A stretch of 42,576 bases of DNA from a virus. The stretch spans positions 1-42,576 of the IMG/VR virus record IMGVR_UViG_3300009103_000064. One strand, written 5' to 3'. The translations under genes and the position numbers were made by a program. This document shows positions 6,122 through 14,800 of the stretch, one piece after another. Positions within the stretch are counted from its first letter, which is position 1. Every line of letters starts with the position of its first letter. Below the pieces are notes generated by a model. That model was not told the DNA's origin and searched no databases. It worked only from the letters and a program-made list of their open reading frames with translations.

Positions 6122-8347
6122 TTAAACTCTACCTGTAACTTCTTCAAATGCAACACCAGTACGTGTAGCAACGAAGGTCAGGGTTACGTAGTTGATAGAC
6201 TTCGCAGGCTTCAGGAAGATGTCTGCTCGGAATTCATTATTATCAATAACATCAGGTGTGTTATTTGTGGTGTCACAAACAACGAGGAATCCGTAAAGTC
6301 CTCTCTTAGCCTGAACGTCACGAAGATAAGGTTCAACAATGTTACGGAAGTTTGCTCTGGTTAACTCATCATTAAGTTCGAAGAGTTGAGCTTCTGCTGC
6401 TCGTTGTAGTGCTTGCTCAATTGTAAGGAACAAACGACGAACATTAATTCTATCAAATGCAGATGCATAACCAAGGGCAGTCTTATCACCAAAGAGAAGT
6501 GTTCCAATACCAGGTGTGGTAATGAAGGAATTAATTCTCTGAGGATAAAGTCTATCTCTTTGAGTCTTGGTTGGGTTGTATGCTAGTTTAACTGCATTGT
6601 TAATAACACCACGTTGCTGACCTGCAGGTGAGAACCATGGATAAGCAACAATATTTGTGCGAGTCATTAAACCTGCAACGTCTCCATTACATGGAACATA
6701 ACGGAATTGGTTGTTAAACCTATCATACATGTACTTGTAACCACTATCAAATACACCATAAGAGGAAGATGATAGAGGACTGAAGAAATTAATTACATTC
6801 TCAGTCTGAGTTTCAGTATTAGTAATGTTAACAACATTTGCTCTATGTGGACTGATGGTTGCCATGCAATCCATTCTATCTCCAGCAATTGAAAGCAATT
6901 GATTTGCTTTTGCCTGAGAATCAGATTCTACTGAACATCCTGGACCCATAATGAGGTAATCAACTTCTACCTCATCTTTATTAGCAAACAATCTGTATGA
7001 TGTCATCAAATCTGCTAATGTGGCTTTCATTCCACCCTTAGTTTCATTTGCTGGGATGGAACCATAATCTTGACCACCTGTTAGGGTGTAAGATACGTTA
7101 CCCAATCCAGAGTAAGTAACACCTTGTGCATCAAGACCCCATAGACCATCTCCAGTTGTAACTTTAGTGCAGACGGTAGAGAATCCAGATGATATTGGAT
7201 CTGTACTCCACTGAGTATCTGGTCCTTCAGAAGGGTTCTTACCTGCGTAGATATTCTCTGAATAAAGTGCTAGATAATCCTTATAGTAAGTCTTTTGAGG
7301 TGGATTGATAGAGGAAACTGTATCTTTTGCCTTCGAAAGGTTAAGATGCTTCTCTATAATATTTCCTTTGATTCCAGTAACTCTACCGTCATCATCCACA
7401 ACAACGACGTGCATACCATCGTTCTTACCTTTTCTAGTATCTACAAAATTACTATCTAATGGCTTAGGTGCTATTGTCTTCCAATAAGTCTTAGCATTAG
7501 TAATACCCAATGTCTGCTCATCATACCAGTCTTTAACTGATGCAGGAGTATATGCTGCATTAGCAGAGTGTCCTGTAGTAACACCCGAATTATTGAGGAA
7601 TTGAATTGCAGACGAAGTTGTATATGCTGCAATGCTATTTCCTTCAGCATAATCAATTGGGAAATAAGATGTTATACCACCAATAGCTGATATCCTATCA
7701 GTAATCTTAACATCAATTGTTGAATTAGAATTGGTTGAGTCTGTAGATACACCAGTAATAATTCCTTTAAGGAATCCAGTGAATCCACCAGTGGTTCCAA
7801 TTCCCGGAACAATTGATCCATCTATATTAGCAGTAACAGCATATCCAACAAAAGCACCAGCAAGTGCTAAGTTAACTGTGTTAATACCAATTGTTTGGTC
7901 TGCTAAATTATCAATCTGACAAACCTTTAATGTGTTTGCCCAAGTTCCTGGGTTTTTAGCACAATAAGTAAAGGTTGCATCACTTTGATGATTGTTAAGA
8001 TAATCATCATAGTTGTAAACTTTAAGAACTGCAGTAGAAGCAACACCAACACCTGCGTTTGCGTTGTTTAAGTTATCTCCTGCTGTTCTAACAACTTTGA
8101 GAACACCACCATATGAAAGGAAAGACGATGCCGTCATCCAGTATTCATACTGGGCATCTGTTCCTATTGGCTTACCAAAGGTGTTAACCAAATCTTCCTC
8201 TGTAGAAATATTGATTATGTCATCGACAGGTCCAATCTCAAATGGTCCGGCAATACCGCCGATATTATCCAGTACATTATCAGCTCTTCCTATCGTTAAG
8301 TCAACCTCCCTGACTAATACTCCAGGAGATAATTGAGGAGTAGCCAT
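6122..8347 (-). CDS. 18: Contractile tail sheath protein gp18
   Basis: Forms the contractile sheath around the tube. The 741 residues compare with 659 in T4. The N-terminal LSPGVLVREVDLT (6-18) and the segment FEIGPVDDIINISTEEDLVNTFGKP correspond to the T4 start. The C-terminal domain is highly conserved: RRLFLTIEQALQRAAE, FNDELTRANFRNIVEPYL-type pattern, VVCDTTNNTPDVIDNNEFRA and KPAKSINYVTLTFVATRTG. The extra length lies in the middle (about residues 100-330), which carries GIGTTGG-type beta segments and is the likely surface-exposed domain. Codon use appears more G/C-rich than in the giant tail genes, as in gp19 and gp23. CGGAG precedes the ATG, with a late promoter in the leader. Confidence 0.97.
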   Translation of the reverse strand: MATPQLSPGVLVREVDLTIGRADNVLDNIGGIAGPFEIGPVDDIINISTEEDLVNTFGKPIGTDAQYEYWMTASSFLSYGGVLKVVRTAGDNLNNANAGVGVASTAVLKVYNYDDYLNNHQSDATFTYCAKNPGTWANTLKVCQIDNLADQTIGINTVNLALAGAFVGYAVTANIDGSIVPGIGTTGGFTGFLKGIITGVSTDSTNSNSTIDVKITDRISAIGGITSYFPIDYAEGNSIAAYTTSSAIQFLNNSGVTTGHSANAAYTPASVKDWYDEQTLGITNAKTYWKTIAPKPLDSNFVDTRKGKNDGMHVVVVDDDGRVTGIKGNIIEKHLNLSKAKDTVSSINPPQKTYYKDYLALYSENIYAGKNPSEGPDTQWSTDPISSGFSTVCTKVTTGDGLWGLDAQGVTYSGLGNVSYTLTGGQDYGSIPANETKGGMKATLADLMTSYRLFANKDEVEVDYLIMGPGCSVESDSQAKANQLLSIAGDRMDCMATISPHRANVVNITNTETQTENVINFFSPLSSSSYGVFDSGYKYMYDRFNNQFRYVPCNGDVAGLMTRTNIVAYPWFSPAGQQRGVINNAVKLAYNPTKTQRDRLYPQRINSFITTPGIGTLLFGDKTALGYASAFDRINVRRLFLTIEQALQRAAEAQLFELNDELTRANFRNIVEPYLRDVQAKRGLYGFLVVCDTTNNTPDVIDNNEFRADIFLKPAKSINYVTLTFVATRTGVAFEEVTGRV

Positions 8348-8382
8348 GTGTTTGTTCTCCGAGTCTCAGTTTATCTAAAAAT

Positions 8383-8390
8383 TATTTATT
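8383..8390 (-). promoter_or_regulatory. Late promoter for gp18
   Basis: AATAAATA on the minus strand, a one-base variant of TATAAATA, 36 bases before the gp18 ATG in the 92-base gap after gp17. This is the longest gap in the window, and it also holds a terminator-like hairpin just upstream. Confidence 0.6.
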
Positions 8391-8412
8391 ATTACTGATG
8401 TTTACGTATAGT

Positions 8413-8433
8413 AAAAATGCATGAATCGTGCAT
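8413..8433 (-). terminator. Weak terminator-like hairpin after gp17
   Basis: On the minus strand ATGCA (8433-8429) can pair with TGCAT (8421-8417) across a 7-base loop, followed immediately by TTTTT. The stem is only 5 base pairs and not G/C-rich, so any termination would be partial. Its place just after the gp17 stop and just before the gp18 late promoter is where a terminator or attenuator would separate low-level packaging genes from high-level tail genes. Confidence 0.3.
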
Positions 8434-8439
8434 GAACAG

Positions 8440-10095
8440 TTACGAAAGATATTCCCACATATGCTGCATGTCTCCATACTCATCCGTTTTAGCAGTAAAC
8501 CACCTATCTCCATCACCATCAACTTCACCTTCATCATCTAATCCATCAACCATGAATCCAAATGGAGCCATATCTTGTTCTATTTGATTTTTTTGTTCTT
8601 CATATAATCTTTTTCTTACATCCTGATCTGTAAGTTCTTTAAAATAATCATTCTGAACTAACCATGCATATATTACAAGACACATTGCAAGGTCATCATT
8701 ACATCCTTCCTCTGCTTCAAATGAATTATGTTTTTGAATAAAAGTAGTTAATTCTGATATAATCTCATAATCTTTAAATGTTATCTTATCTTCTTCAATA
8801 AGAGCCTTTAAATTAAGAGATCCAACTTTCTTAACGGTTTTGGACATCTTAACTCCCATTTGAGTTTTCTTTCCAGAAAATCCCTGTCCGATAACCTGAC
8901 CAGCTCTTCCTCTCATAGATGCCATAAGAAGATTTTCATACTCTAAATCATAATGAATAATAGATGCTACTTGATCTCCTATATCATTTACTTCACATAA
9001 AATAAATGCTTGATTATATCTTCTTGCTACTTCCCAAATTACATTAGGAAATAACATAGGCTTAATCTCATTATTGCGGTATTTACCGACAATTCTATGT
9101 GGGAACTCTGTAATATCGATAATAACAAAAGCAGAATAATCTTCTGATACACCTCGTGCTACATCAACCGTCATCAAATAATCATGTTTCTTTTGAGGTT
9201 CTTCATAGATATCCAATCCAGCACTTCTCTTCATCGGTGCTTCATATACTAAAGTTCTCAATTTAGATGGATTGATAAGAGTATCAACAGATCCTAAAAA
9301 TTCACACTCAAACTCAATTTTAAATTGCTGTTCTGAAGTATTAGCAATTGTCTGTTGTTTCCATTTTGCATCTCTACCAGGAACTTCTGACCAATGAACT
9401 TCTGTGGGAACATATTCATTTTTCCCTCTTTCTGCATCATGCCAATACCTATAAAAATGATTCATACCATGAGGGGTAGAAACCATTATTACTTTCGTTG
9501 TTTTACCAGAAGTAATAGTAGGATAAACGGAACTAAAGAATGCTTCTGCAATATGATTTGGAACGAACGCAAATTCATCGAGGAAGAGGATGTTAAACGA
9601 CATACCTCGGACAGCACTTGCAGATGTAGAAGCTGCCAATATCTTACTGCCATTTTCTAACTCCAAAGAACCTTTATTCCACGATATAATACCCTGTTGC
9701 ATCCATTTAGGTAAATTCTCATATGCAGTTTGTAATCTTGCTAATAATTCCCTAGCAGTTGCTGCTTTGTTAGCAAGAATACCAATATTAACACTATCAT
9801 TAAAAACAACATAATGTAAGAGGTAGGCAACGACAGTCGTGGACTTACCAGTCTGACGAGGCATCTTACAAATGTTGAATCTGTTTTCATGGAAATTTTT
9901 AATTAACTCTTCCTGAAAGTGATAAGGTTTAAAATTAACTAAACCTTCATCAAGAGAAACAATTTTTACATACTTCTTGGTAAAATATATGGGGTCGGCT
10001 GCACATGCCATAAATTCAAGAATTTGTTCCTTACTAAATTCTTGATCAACATTAGCCTTTTTTAAATTCGGATTACCTAGATAAATGTCATCCAT
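8440..10095 (-). CDS. 17: Terminase large subunit gp17
   Basis: DNA-packaging motor: an N-terminal ATPase translocates DNA through the portal and a C-terminal RNase H-like nuclease cuts the concatemer. The 551 residues compare with 610 in T4. The Walker A motif is PRQTGKST (79-86), Walker B ILFLDE (169-174, Asp173 and Glu174), and the coupling motif VSTPHG is at 205-210. Nuclease acidic residues are Asp311 (TVDVARG), Glu368 (CEVND) and Asp467 or Asp468 (CNDDLA). All catalytic positions are present, so the enzyme should be active. The ATG overlaps the stop of the preceding small gene (TAATG), which indicates coupling. Small subunit gp16 is not adjacent, with about 5.5 kb of other genes between them. 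Confidence 0.98.
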   Translation of the reverse strand: MDDIYLGNPNLKKANVDQEFSKEQILEFMACAADPIYFTKKYVKIVSLDEGLVNFKPYHFQEELIKNFHENRFNICKMPRQTGKSTTVVAYLLHYVVFNDSVNIGILANKAATARELLARLQTAYENLPKWMQQGIISWNKGSLELENGSKILAASTSASAVRGMSFNILFLDEFAFVPNHIAEAFFSSVYPTITSGKTTKVIMVSTPHGMNHFYRYWHDAERGKNEYVPTEVHWSEVPGRDAKWKQQTIANTSEQQFKIEFECEFLGSVDTLINPSKLRTLVYEAPMKRSAGLDIYEEPQKKHDYLMTVDVARGVSEDYSAFVIIDITEFPHRIVGKYRNNEIKPMLFPNVIWEVARRYNQAFILCEVNDIGDQVASIIHYDLEYENLLMASMRGRAGQVIGQGFSGKKTQMGVKMSKTVKKVGSLNLKALIEEDKITFKDYEIISELTTFIQKHNSFEAEEGCNDDLAMCLVIYAWLVQNDYFKELTDQDVRKRLYEEQKNQIEQDMAPFGFMVDGLDDEGEVDGDGDRWFTAKTDEYGDMQHMWEYLS

Positions 10096-10283
10096 TACAT
10101 CATTTCACCAAACAAATGTTTATTGGGATCTTTGTTATTTAACATAAATTTTTTATCATGATCTATAGTTTTTCTTGTCATATCTAGGATTTTTTGTAAA
10201 TTCTCTGCTTTCTTCTTTAATGCTTCTATCTCTTTAGAAGACTCTAGGTCCTCCTGTTTGGAGGAGTGGTTCTCCTGGGTCAT
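10095..10283 (-). CDS. Small coiled-coil protein overlapping terminase region (62 aa)
   Basis: Unrecognised. From the ATG at 10283 the product has 62 residues. A GTG at 10316 would give 73 but would overlap the upstream gene by 83 bases, so I prefer the ATG (50-base overlap). The chain is highly charged and helical: a Ser/Glu-rich start (TQENHSSKQEDLESS) and a heptad-like EIEALKKKAENLQKILDM, then a polar end NKDPNKHLFGEMM. The stop overlaps the gp17 start (TAATG), so translation is probably coupled to the terminase. A packaging accessory role is inferred from position only. No clear ribosome-binding site is visible before either start. Confidence 0.65.
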   Translation of the reverse strand: MTQENHSSKQEDLESSKEIEALKKKAENLQKILDMTRKTIDHDKKFMLNNKDPNKHLFGEMM

Positions 10284-10689
10284 AGTCCGATACTTGGTAA
10301 TTCCAGAGACGTGCACCAGGATAAACTTTCTGCAACTGGTCGCGCACTTCTCTGCGTGAGGGGGTTTTGACGTGAGGGAAAAACATTTGAATGTTGTAGC
10401 TACTTCCTCTCCACGACAAATAAACAGTTATTATATTTCCCGTTCTTGGAGCAATTCGAGTGGATTCACTTACTCCTCCACCATTGCCACCATTAGAGCC
10501 GTTGCCGTTGCCACCATTACCATTGCCAGAATGGCCATTGCCATTTCCGTTACCGTTATTGGTCCCATTTTTCTTTTCCTCCTTATCACGCACAAGCCAT
10601 CCTAACCTAGTGGTATGATAACCACGAGGGATGGGTTTACATTTTTTATCATCATTACAATAATATTCACCAGGAGGGCATTTTTTCAT
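10234..10689 (-). CDS. Cys-rich/Asn-Gly-linker protein (151 aa)
   Basis: Three parts are visible. Residues 1-35 are a compact Cys-containing start (Cys4, Cys11, Cys17; MKKCPPGEYYC then KKCKPIPRGYH). Residues 41-72 are a nearly pure Asn-Gly linker. Residues 80-151 form a mixed alpha/beta domain with NIITVYLSWRG, MFFPHVKTPSRREVRDQL and KVYPGARLWNYQVSDYDPGEP. Proteins of this three-part form are, as I recall, conserved in T4-like cyanophages, but I know no assigned function. There is no signal peptide. A late promoter AATAAATA precedes it, and AGGAG lies 14 bases upstream of the ATG, which is rather far. The 3' end overlaps the small gene before gp17. Confidence 0.85.
   Translation of the reverse strand: MKKCPPGEYYCNDDKKCKPIPRGYHTTRLGWLVRDKEEKKNGTNNGNGNGNGHSGNGNGGNGNGSNGGNGGGVSESTRIAPRTGNIITVYLSWRGSSYNIQMFFPHVKTPSRREVRDQLQKVYPGARLWNYQVSDYDPGEPLLQTGGPRVF
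10474..10569 (-). repeat. Asn-Gly low-complexity repeat
   Basis: This stretch encodes residues 41-72 of the 151-residue protein, almost entirely Asn and Gly with single His, Ser and Thr residues. On the plus strand it reads as repeated CCATTGCC/CCGTTGCC hexamer-like units. Such a tract is prone to slippage, so its length should vary between related phages. Confidence 0.85.
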
Positions 10690-10710
10690 TAATAACGACA
10701 GCTCTCCTAG

Positions 10711-10718
10711 TATTTATT
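10711..10718 (-). promoter_or_regulatory. Late promoter for Cys/NG protein and gp17 unit
   Basis: AATAAATA on the minus strand overlaps the stop region of the membrane-protein gene and lies 22 bases before the 151-residue gene. It would drive that gene, the coiled-coil gene and gp17 as one unit. Confidence 0.55.
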
Positions 10719-11319
10719 GTTCTAAATCATTACAACCTGCAATACTTTGTGCCATTTCTCCACCAATCTCTGCTCCTTGATCCATACCCATCATCGTAGC
10801 AGCACCAGCAAGGACCCAACCCACATAAGGAATAGTGGAGAGAGTAGTAGCAGCAGAGGCACCCACGCTACCTCCAACAAGTCTTCCTGTTTGTTCTCCT
10901 CCTCCTGCAGCTTTAATACATTCGATGGTTTTGGCACTAATCTTTTTTTCGCCTTCCCCTCCCAGAGCAGATGGATCGATCCATGCTCTTGGAGTTGATA
11001 CTGGTCCACCATGGTGTTTTGCACCATCCATTGTATATTGTTCTTCAATTTGAGTTGTGTTATTACCCAATCCCAGAAACCCACCTTTAGATTTAATATT
11101 CTTCCTTGTTCCCATCACTAAAGGATCATTAGCACGATAGTTAATTCGATAACCTTTCTCACCTGCTTCTACACTATAAGAGGTATACTCACTAACAGGA
11201 AGATTAACTTGAGGAAATTTGCTTTCTCTAGTAGCAAGCATTCCTATCATCCCGATATGGGATAATGCAAATAAAGATCCAACTGTTCCAATTGAAATCC
11301 ACTTCCATTTCTCATTCAT
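10714..11319 (-). CDS. Membrane-anchored protein with glycine-zipper tail (201 aa)
   Basis: Unrecognised function. The N-terminus (NEKWKW then ISIGTVGSLFALSHIGMIGML, residues 8-29) is a single transmembrane anchor without a clear signal-peptidase site. The middle (35-135) is soluble, with YTSYSVEAGEKGYRINYRAND and a Gly-rich loop. Residues 145-190 form a second hydrophobic, Gly/Ala-rich stretch with GxxxG spacing (GRLVGGSVGASAATT, then VGWVLAGAATMMG), like a glycine zipper. Two Cys (134 and 196) flank it and could form a disulphide. Similar proteins occur, as I recall, near gp17 in T4-like cyanophages, where they are called hypothetical. A membrane role such as lysis, exclusion or assembly is possible but unproven. 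No strong ribosome-binding site precedes the ATG. Confidence 0.85.
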   Translation of the reverse strand: MNEKWKWISIGTVGSLFALSHIGMIGMLATRESKFPQVNLPVSEYTSYSVEAGEKGYRINYRANDPLVMGTRKNIKSKGGFLGLGNNTTQIEEQYTMDGAKHHGGPVSTPRAWIDPSALGGEGEKKISAKTIECIKAAGGGEQTGRLVGGSVGASAATTLSTIPYVGWVLAGAATMMGMDQGAEIGGEMAQSIAGCNDLEQ

Positions 11320-11350
11320 GAAGTTATAGCAAGGCTCTATTATATAGGCA

Positions 11351-11524
11351 TTACAGTCCTATAACAGTTAATGGATCTGTATAAACCGTTGCTACTCCTG
11401 CATTAGAATCAAATTTAACTCTATTACTTTGAAAATTTAAATCTGTCATATTACCTAGGCTACTCCCATCACTAGAAATTCCTACAGCACCCGTACTATT
11501 AACATTACTCAGAAGTCTAGGCAT
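11351..11524 (-). CDS. Small unknown protein after fibre gene (57 aa)
   Basis: Unrecognised. I chose the ATG at 11524 because GGAGA lies seven bases upstream; the frame is open to a TTG at 11548 but that has no support. The start overlaps the end of the 110-residue gene by 8 bases. The product is Ser, Asn and Gly rich (NSTGAVGISSDGSSLGN) and ends with FDSNAGVATVYTDPLTVIGL, which resembles a single beta-repeat of fibre type. It probably belongs with the preceding fibre and 110-residue genes as a structural accessory. Confidence 0.75.
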   Translation of the reverse strand: MPRLLSNVNSTGAVGISSDGSSLGNMTDLNFQSNRVKFDSNAGVATVYTDPLTVIGL

Positions 11525-11849
11525 TTGCAGTCTCCAATACAGAAACAAGAATTTTCAATGTACTATTTGCACCTGCAGTAGCAACAATATAATCACTAGT
11601 TTCTAAAACCAACTTACCATCTAAAGGAATGTATGCATCATTAACTGGAACATTTGCTTCTTTGATTATTTCAGTAGTAGTGCTACTTCTTACATGAGAA
11701 CAAGTAATTGTTGTAGCAGCTGAACCATAATTGGTTACATGTGCATATAAAATAATTGCTGTATACCCAGTAGGAGCAGTGTATATTGTCTGACTTGCAT
11801 CAGTAAGCTGCTTAGTGTATATTTTAAATCTATTGAGTGCGAGTGCCAT
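11517..11849 (-). CDS. Small beta-rich virion-type protein (110 aa)
   Basis: Unrecognised by family. The 110-residue chain begins LALNRFKIYTKQLTDASQTIYTAPTGYTAIILYAHVTN and continues with alternating strands to LVLETSDYIVATAGANSTLKILVSVLE. The TIYTAPTGYTAIIL pattern is common in small phage beta-sandwich structural proteins. It starts one base after the stop of the 1219-residue fibre-like gene and overlaps the next gene by 8 bases, so the three are one translational unit. A fibre- or tail-associated role is an inference from shape and neighbours. The ribosome-binding site is weak. Confidence 0.8.
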   Translation of the reverse strand: MALALNRFKIYTKQLTDASQTIYTAPTGYTAIILYAHVTNYGSAATTITCSHVRSSTTTEIIKEANVPVNDAYIPLDGKLVLETSDYIVATAGANSTLKILVSVLETANA

Positions 11850-11850
11850 A

Positions 11851-14800
11851 TTAACTGAGTGCTAGGATAAACGGTGTCATTTCTGAGAATAAACTCTTAG
11901 TGAAAGCTCTTCCACTAACTGTACCAGTTTCTTGATTGATTTGCAAATCTTCACCTATTCTAAAGTTACCTGCTTGGTCCGTACTGGTATAAAGAACCTT
12001 TCCACCATCTTCAAGATAAACTTCATTTTTCTGATTAAGAACTCCTCCTCGTTTTGGAGTAGCTTCAGTAATTGTATTACCAGCACCAACATATTCAAAT
12101 GTATGTGAACTAGCAACAATTCTACTTGCCTGAGAGAAGAATGCAGTAGATCCAACACCAACTGTATTAAGTAAATTACTGGCAAGTGTTAATGTAGTAA
12201 TTCCAGATGTAACTGGGGTCGAACTATTTATTACATAATAGATAGGATCCATTGACGCAGTGGCAGTTGCAGTGTTAATTCCTACATTAGGTCCTCCAAT
12301 TGTTACAGTAGGAGTTCCTTCATATTGATTTCCACTACTAATAATTGTGATTGATTTAATAGCTTCATCTTCTACAGTAGCATATGCAGAAGCAGTTTCT
12401 CCACTAGGTCCAGCAGGAGCATCTATAGTAACAGTCGGAGTAGAAGTGTATCCTGTTCCACCAGCACTAACCGTAATTTCTCTAACTGTTTTATAAAGCT
12501 TATCAAAATAAACCATTTGTCCATCATATGGTCTATCAACATCAATCTTTGCAGTACCAGCAGTTGCACCAGCACCTGCATAATAATGTTCTACTGTTGA
12601 AATACCAACATTAACTACAAACTTTGTAGTAGATGGAATTGAGTCAACAGTGAAAATATGAGGTCTTCTATAAGGATAAGTCTTTGATCCATATTCACAA
12701 GTTAATCCAATTCCTGCAAGAGTTACACCCATACCAACTTGGAAATCATGAGCAGCAGTTGTAGTAATGGTAGCAATACCAGTATTATTATCGTAAATAA
12801 AATTATTAATAGTCTTCTCAGGAGCATACGTATTTACATTTACCTCAACATCAGCTTGTGATATTGCTGCTGATGACGTAACAAAACCTGTGTATTGTAA
12901 ATCACTTACTCCTCTGGCAACTAGTCCATATGTACCAAAACTACAATTACTATTAGCAATGTCTGCTTGTCCACCTTTATCAACCTTAACTGCTTCCTGA
13001 CAGCAAATAGTAAACAATGAAACTAATTGTGCAAATCCACCATTAGTAACAGCAACTCCAATTCCACCCTGATTATATTGGGTGAAAGCATCGATATTCA
13101 TTGCTTTCAGAAGTCTTGCCTGATCACCATCAATATAACATCCAGTTCCAGTAGTAGTATCACTAGTACAGTTTTGAATATATGGTCCCTTCCACTTTCC
13201 ACCACCTACATTCTCTGCTATTTCATCAGTTGGGAAAGCAACAGCAGCTGCAGGAGCTTCATGATCCTTAAAGGTCATATTAGCTAATTTTGTTCCCTTT
13301 CTTACGTGGAAGATATCACTAGTAGTTGTAAGACCACTTACTTCTACAGTTCTTTGATCATCTCCTACAACAGAAACAAAAGCAGGAACTGAAATTGGAT
13401 TAGATTCTGCATATTTTCCAGAAAGAACTTTAACTGTTGTTCCTGATGATGCAGCACCTACTGCTGCAGAAATCGTTAAAAAGGCATTATCAATTGATGT
13501 TCCATTATTAGTATCAACACCATCCTTAGCAACATATAGAACATTGGGTGCAGAGTTAATACCAGATGCAGTAGCACTAATTGTTACACCAGTACCAATA
13601 GTAACAGCAGAATTAGTAATTACAACATCTTCATCACCAACTGTTATAGTATTGTTAACACCATCTATAGTAATAGATGCACTACCAACAGTTAGAATAC
13701 CCGTAACTCTTGCATCACCATCAACTAATAATGCAGTAGTTCCCACACCAATGTGGACTGTTCCTACTCCACTATTAGCCCCAAGAGTTGTAACACCTAG
13801 AATACTCGCATTGCGACGAATATCCAAATCACTCATACCAGTGATAATACCAACAGATTCAATATTCTTAACTGTTTCACTGTAAGTAGTACCACCAATG
13901 TGAACTACACCATCAAAATATGCTACATTATCATGAGTGTTTCCGGTACTAACATACAAAGCCCAATCTGATCTTGCAGTAGTCGCAATACCTACATTTT
14001 TAGTTGTATGAACACCAATAGAATTAGATGCCCAAGTTCCTCCAATTCCCGCACCAGCATCCCCTACATCCCACTTCTGTGTTGACGCATTCCATAAGAT
14101 AGTATCACCATCTTCTAATCCATCAATATTAACATCATCAAGATCCTTAAGGAATCCGGCACCACCGCCACCAATAGTATATAATTGTTGCTCAACTCTA
14201 TTAACAAATAATCTATAATTTGCTGCTAAATCTTTTAAAGTGGCAAACTCTTGATCTGTTGGAGTAAGAGGATCCTTACCTTGCTTAAGTTTTGGATCAG
14301 GAGTTAAAGGACGATCATTATATACTTCCTTTAATTCTTGCTGTTCACCCTTTATCTGTTCAACAATCTTATAAAGTTCACTAATATTAATTCCCCTATC
14401 TTCAACCTTATTTGTTAATGTGAAAAGATCTCTTTTTAATTCAACAATACTATCATCATAATTTTTTGGTTGAGGGAGATTATCAATTTCATTTTTTAAT
14501 CCTTCAAAATAATTAGTAATTGTTTTATTGGACTCATGATTATTATTATTAAATTCAAGTATCTGCTTCTCTAAATTTTGTTTTGTTTCATTAAGCTTAC
14601 TTAAAACTTGCTTCTTTAACTTTCTATCATCATCTTTAAATTGGGTATGATGATCCCATATTCTAATAGCAGATTCCTTTATCTCATGATAGATCTTATC
14701 TTTAGCTTCCTTTAAATTTTTCTTCAGTTCCTTAATTTCTACCCTATTTTCAAAATCTTTAGTATCAAGAGTTTCTGAAAGTGCATCAATATCCGAATCA

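Noticed and set aside
10284-10316. GTG start extending the small gene before gp17 to 73 residues
   Set aside because: It gives an 83-base overlap with the upstream gene and no ribosome-binding site; the ATG at 10283 is simpler.
10747-11084. Several frames on both strands overlapping the membrane-protein gene
   Set aside because: Mutually overlapping shadow frames; only the minus-strand 201-residue frame has coherent topology and fits the gene spacing.
11337-11347. CTATATAATAG before the membrane-protein gene as a promoter
   Set aside because: It resembles a -10 box, but no matching -35 or late element is convincing and such AT strings occur by chance here.
13544-13885. 113-residue plus-strand frame opposite the fibre gene
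   Set aside because: Antisense reading of VGIGTT-type beta repeats with low-complexity Val/Pro/Thr composition; no start signal.
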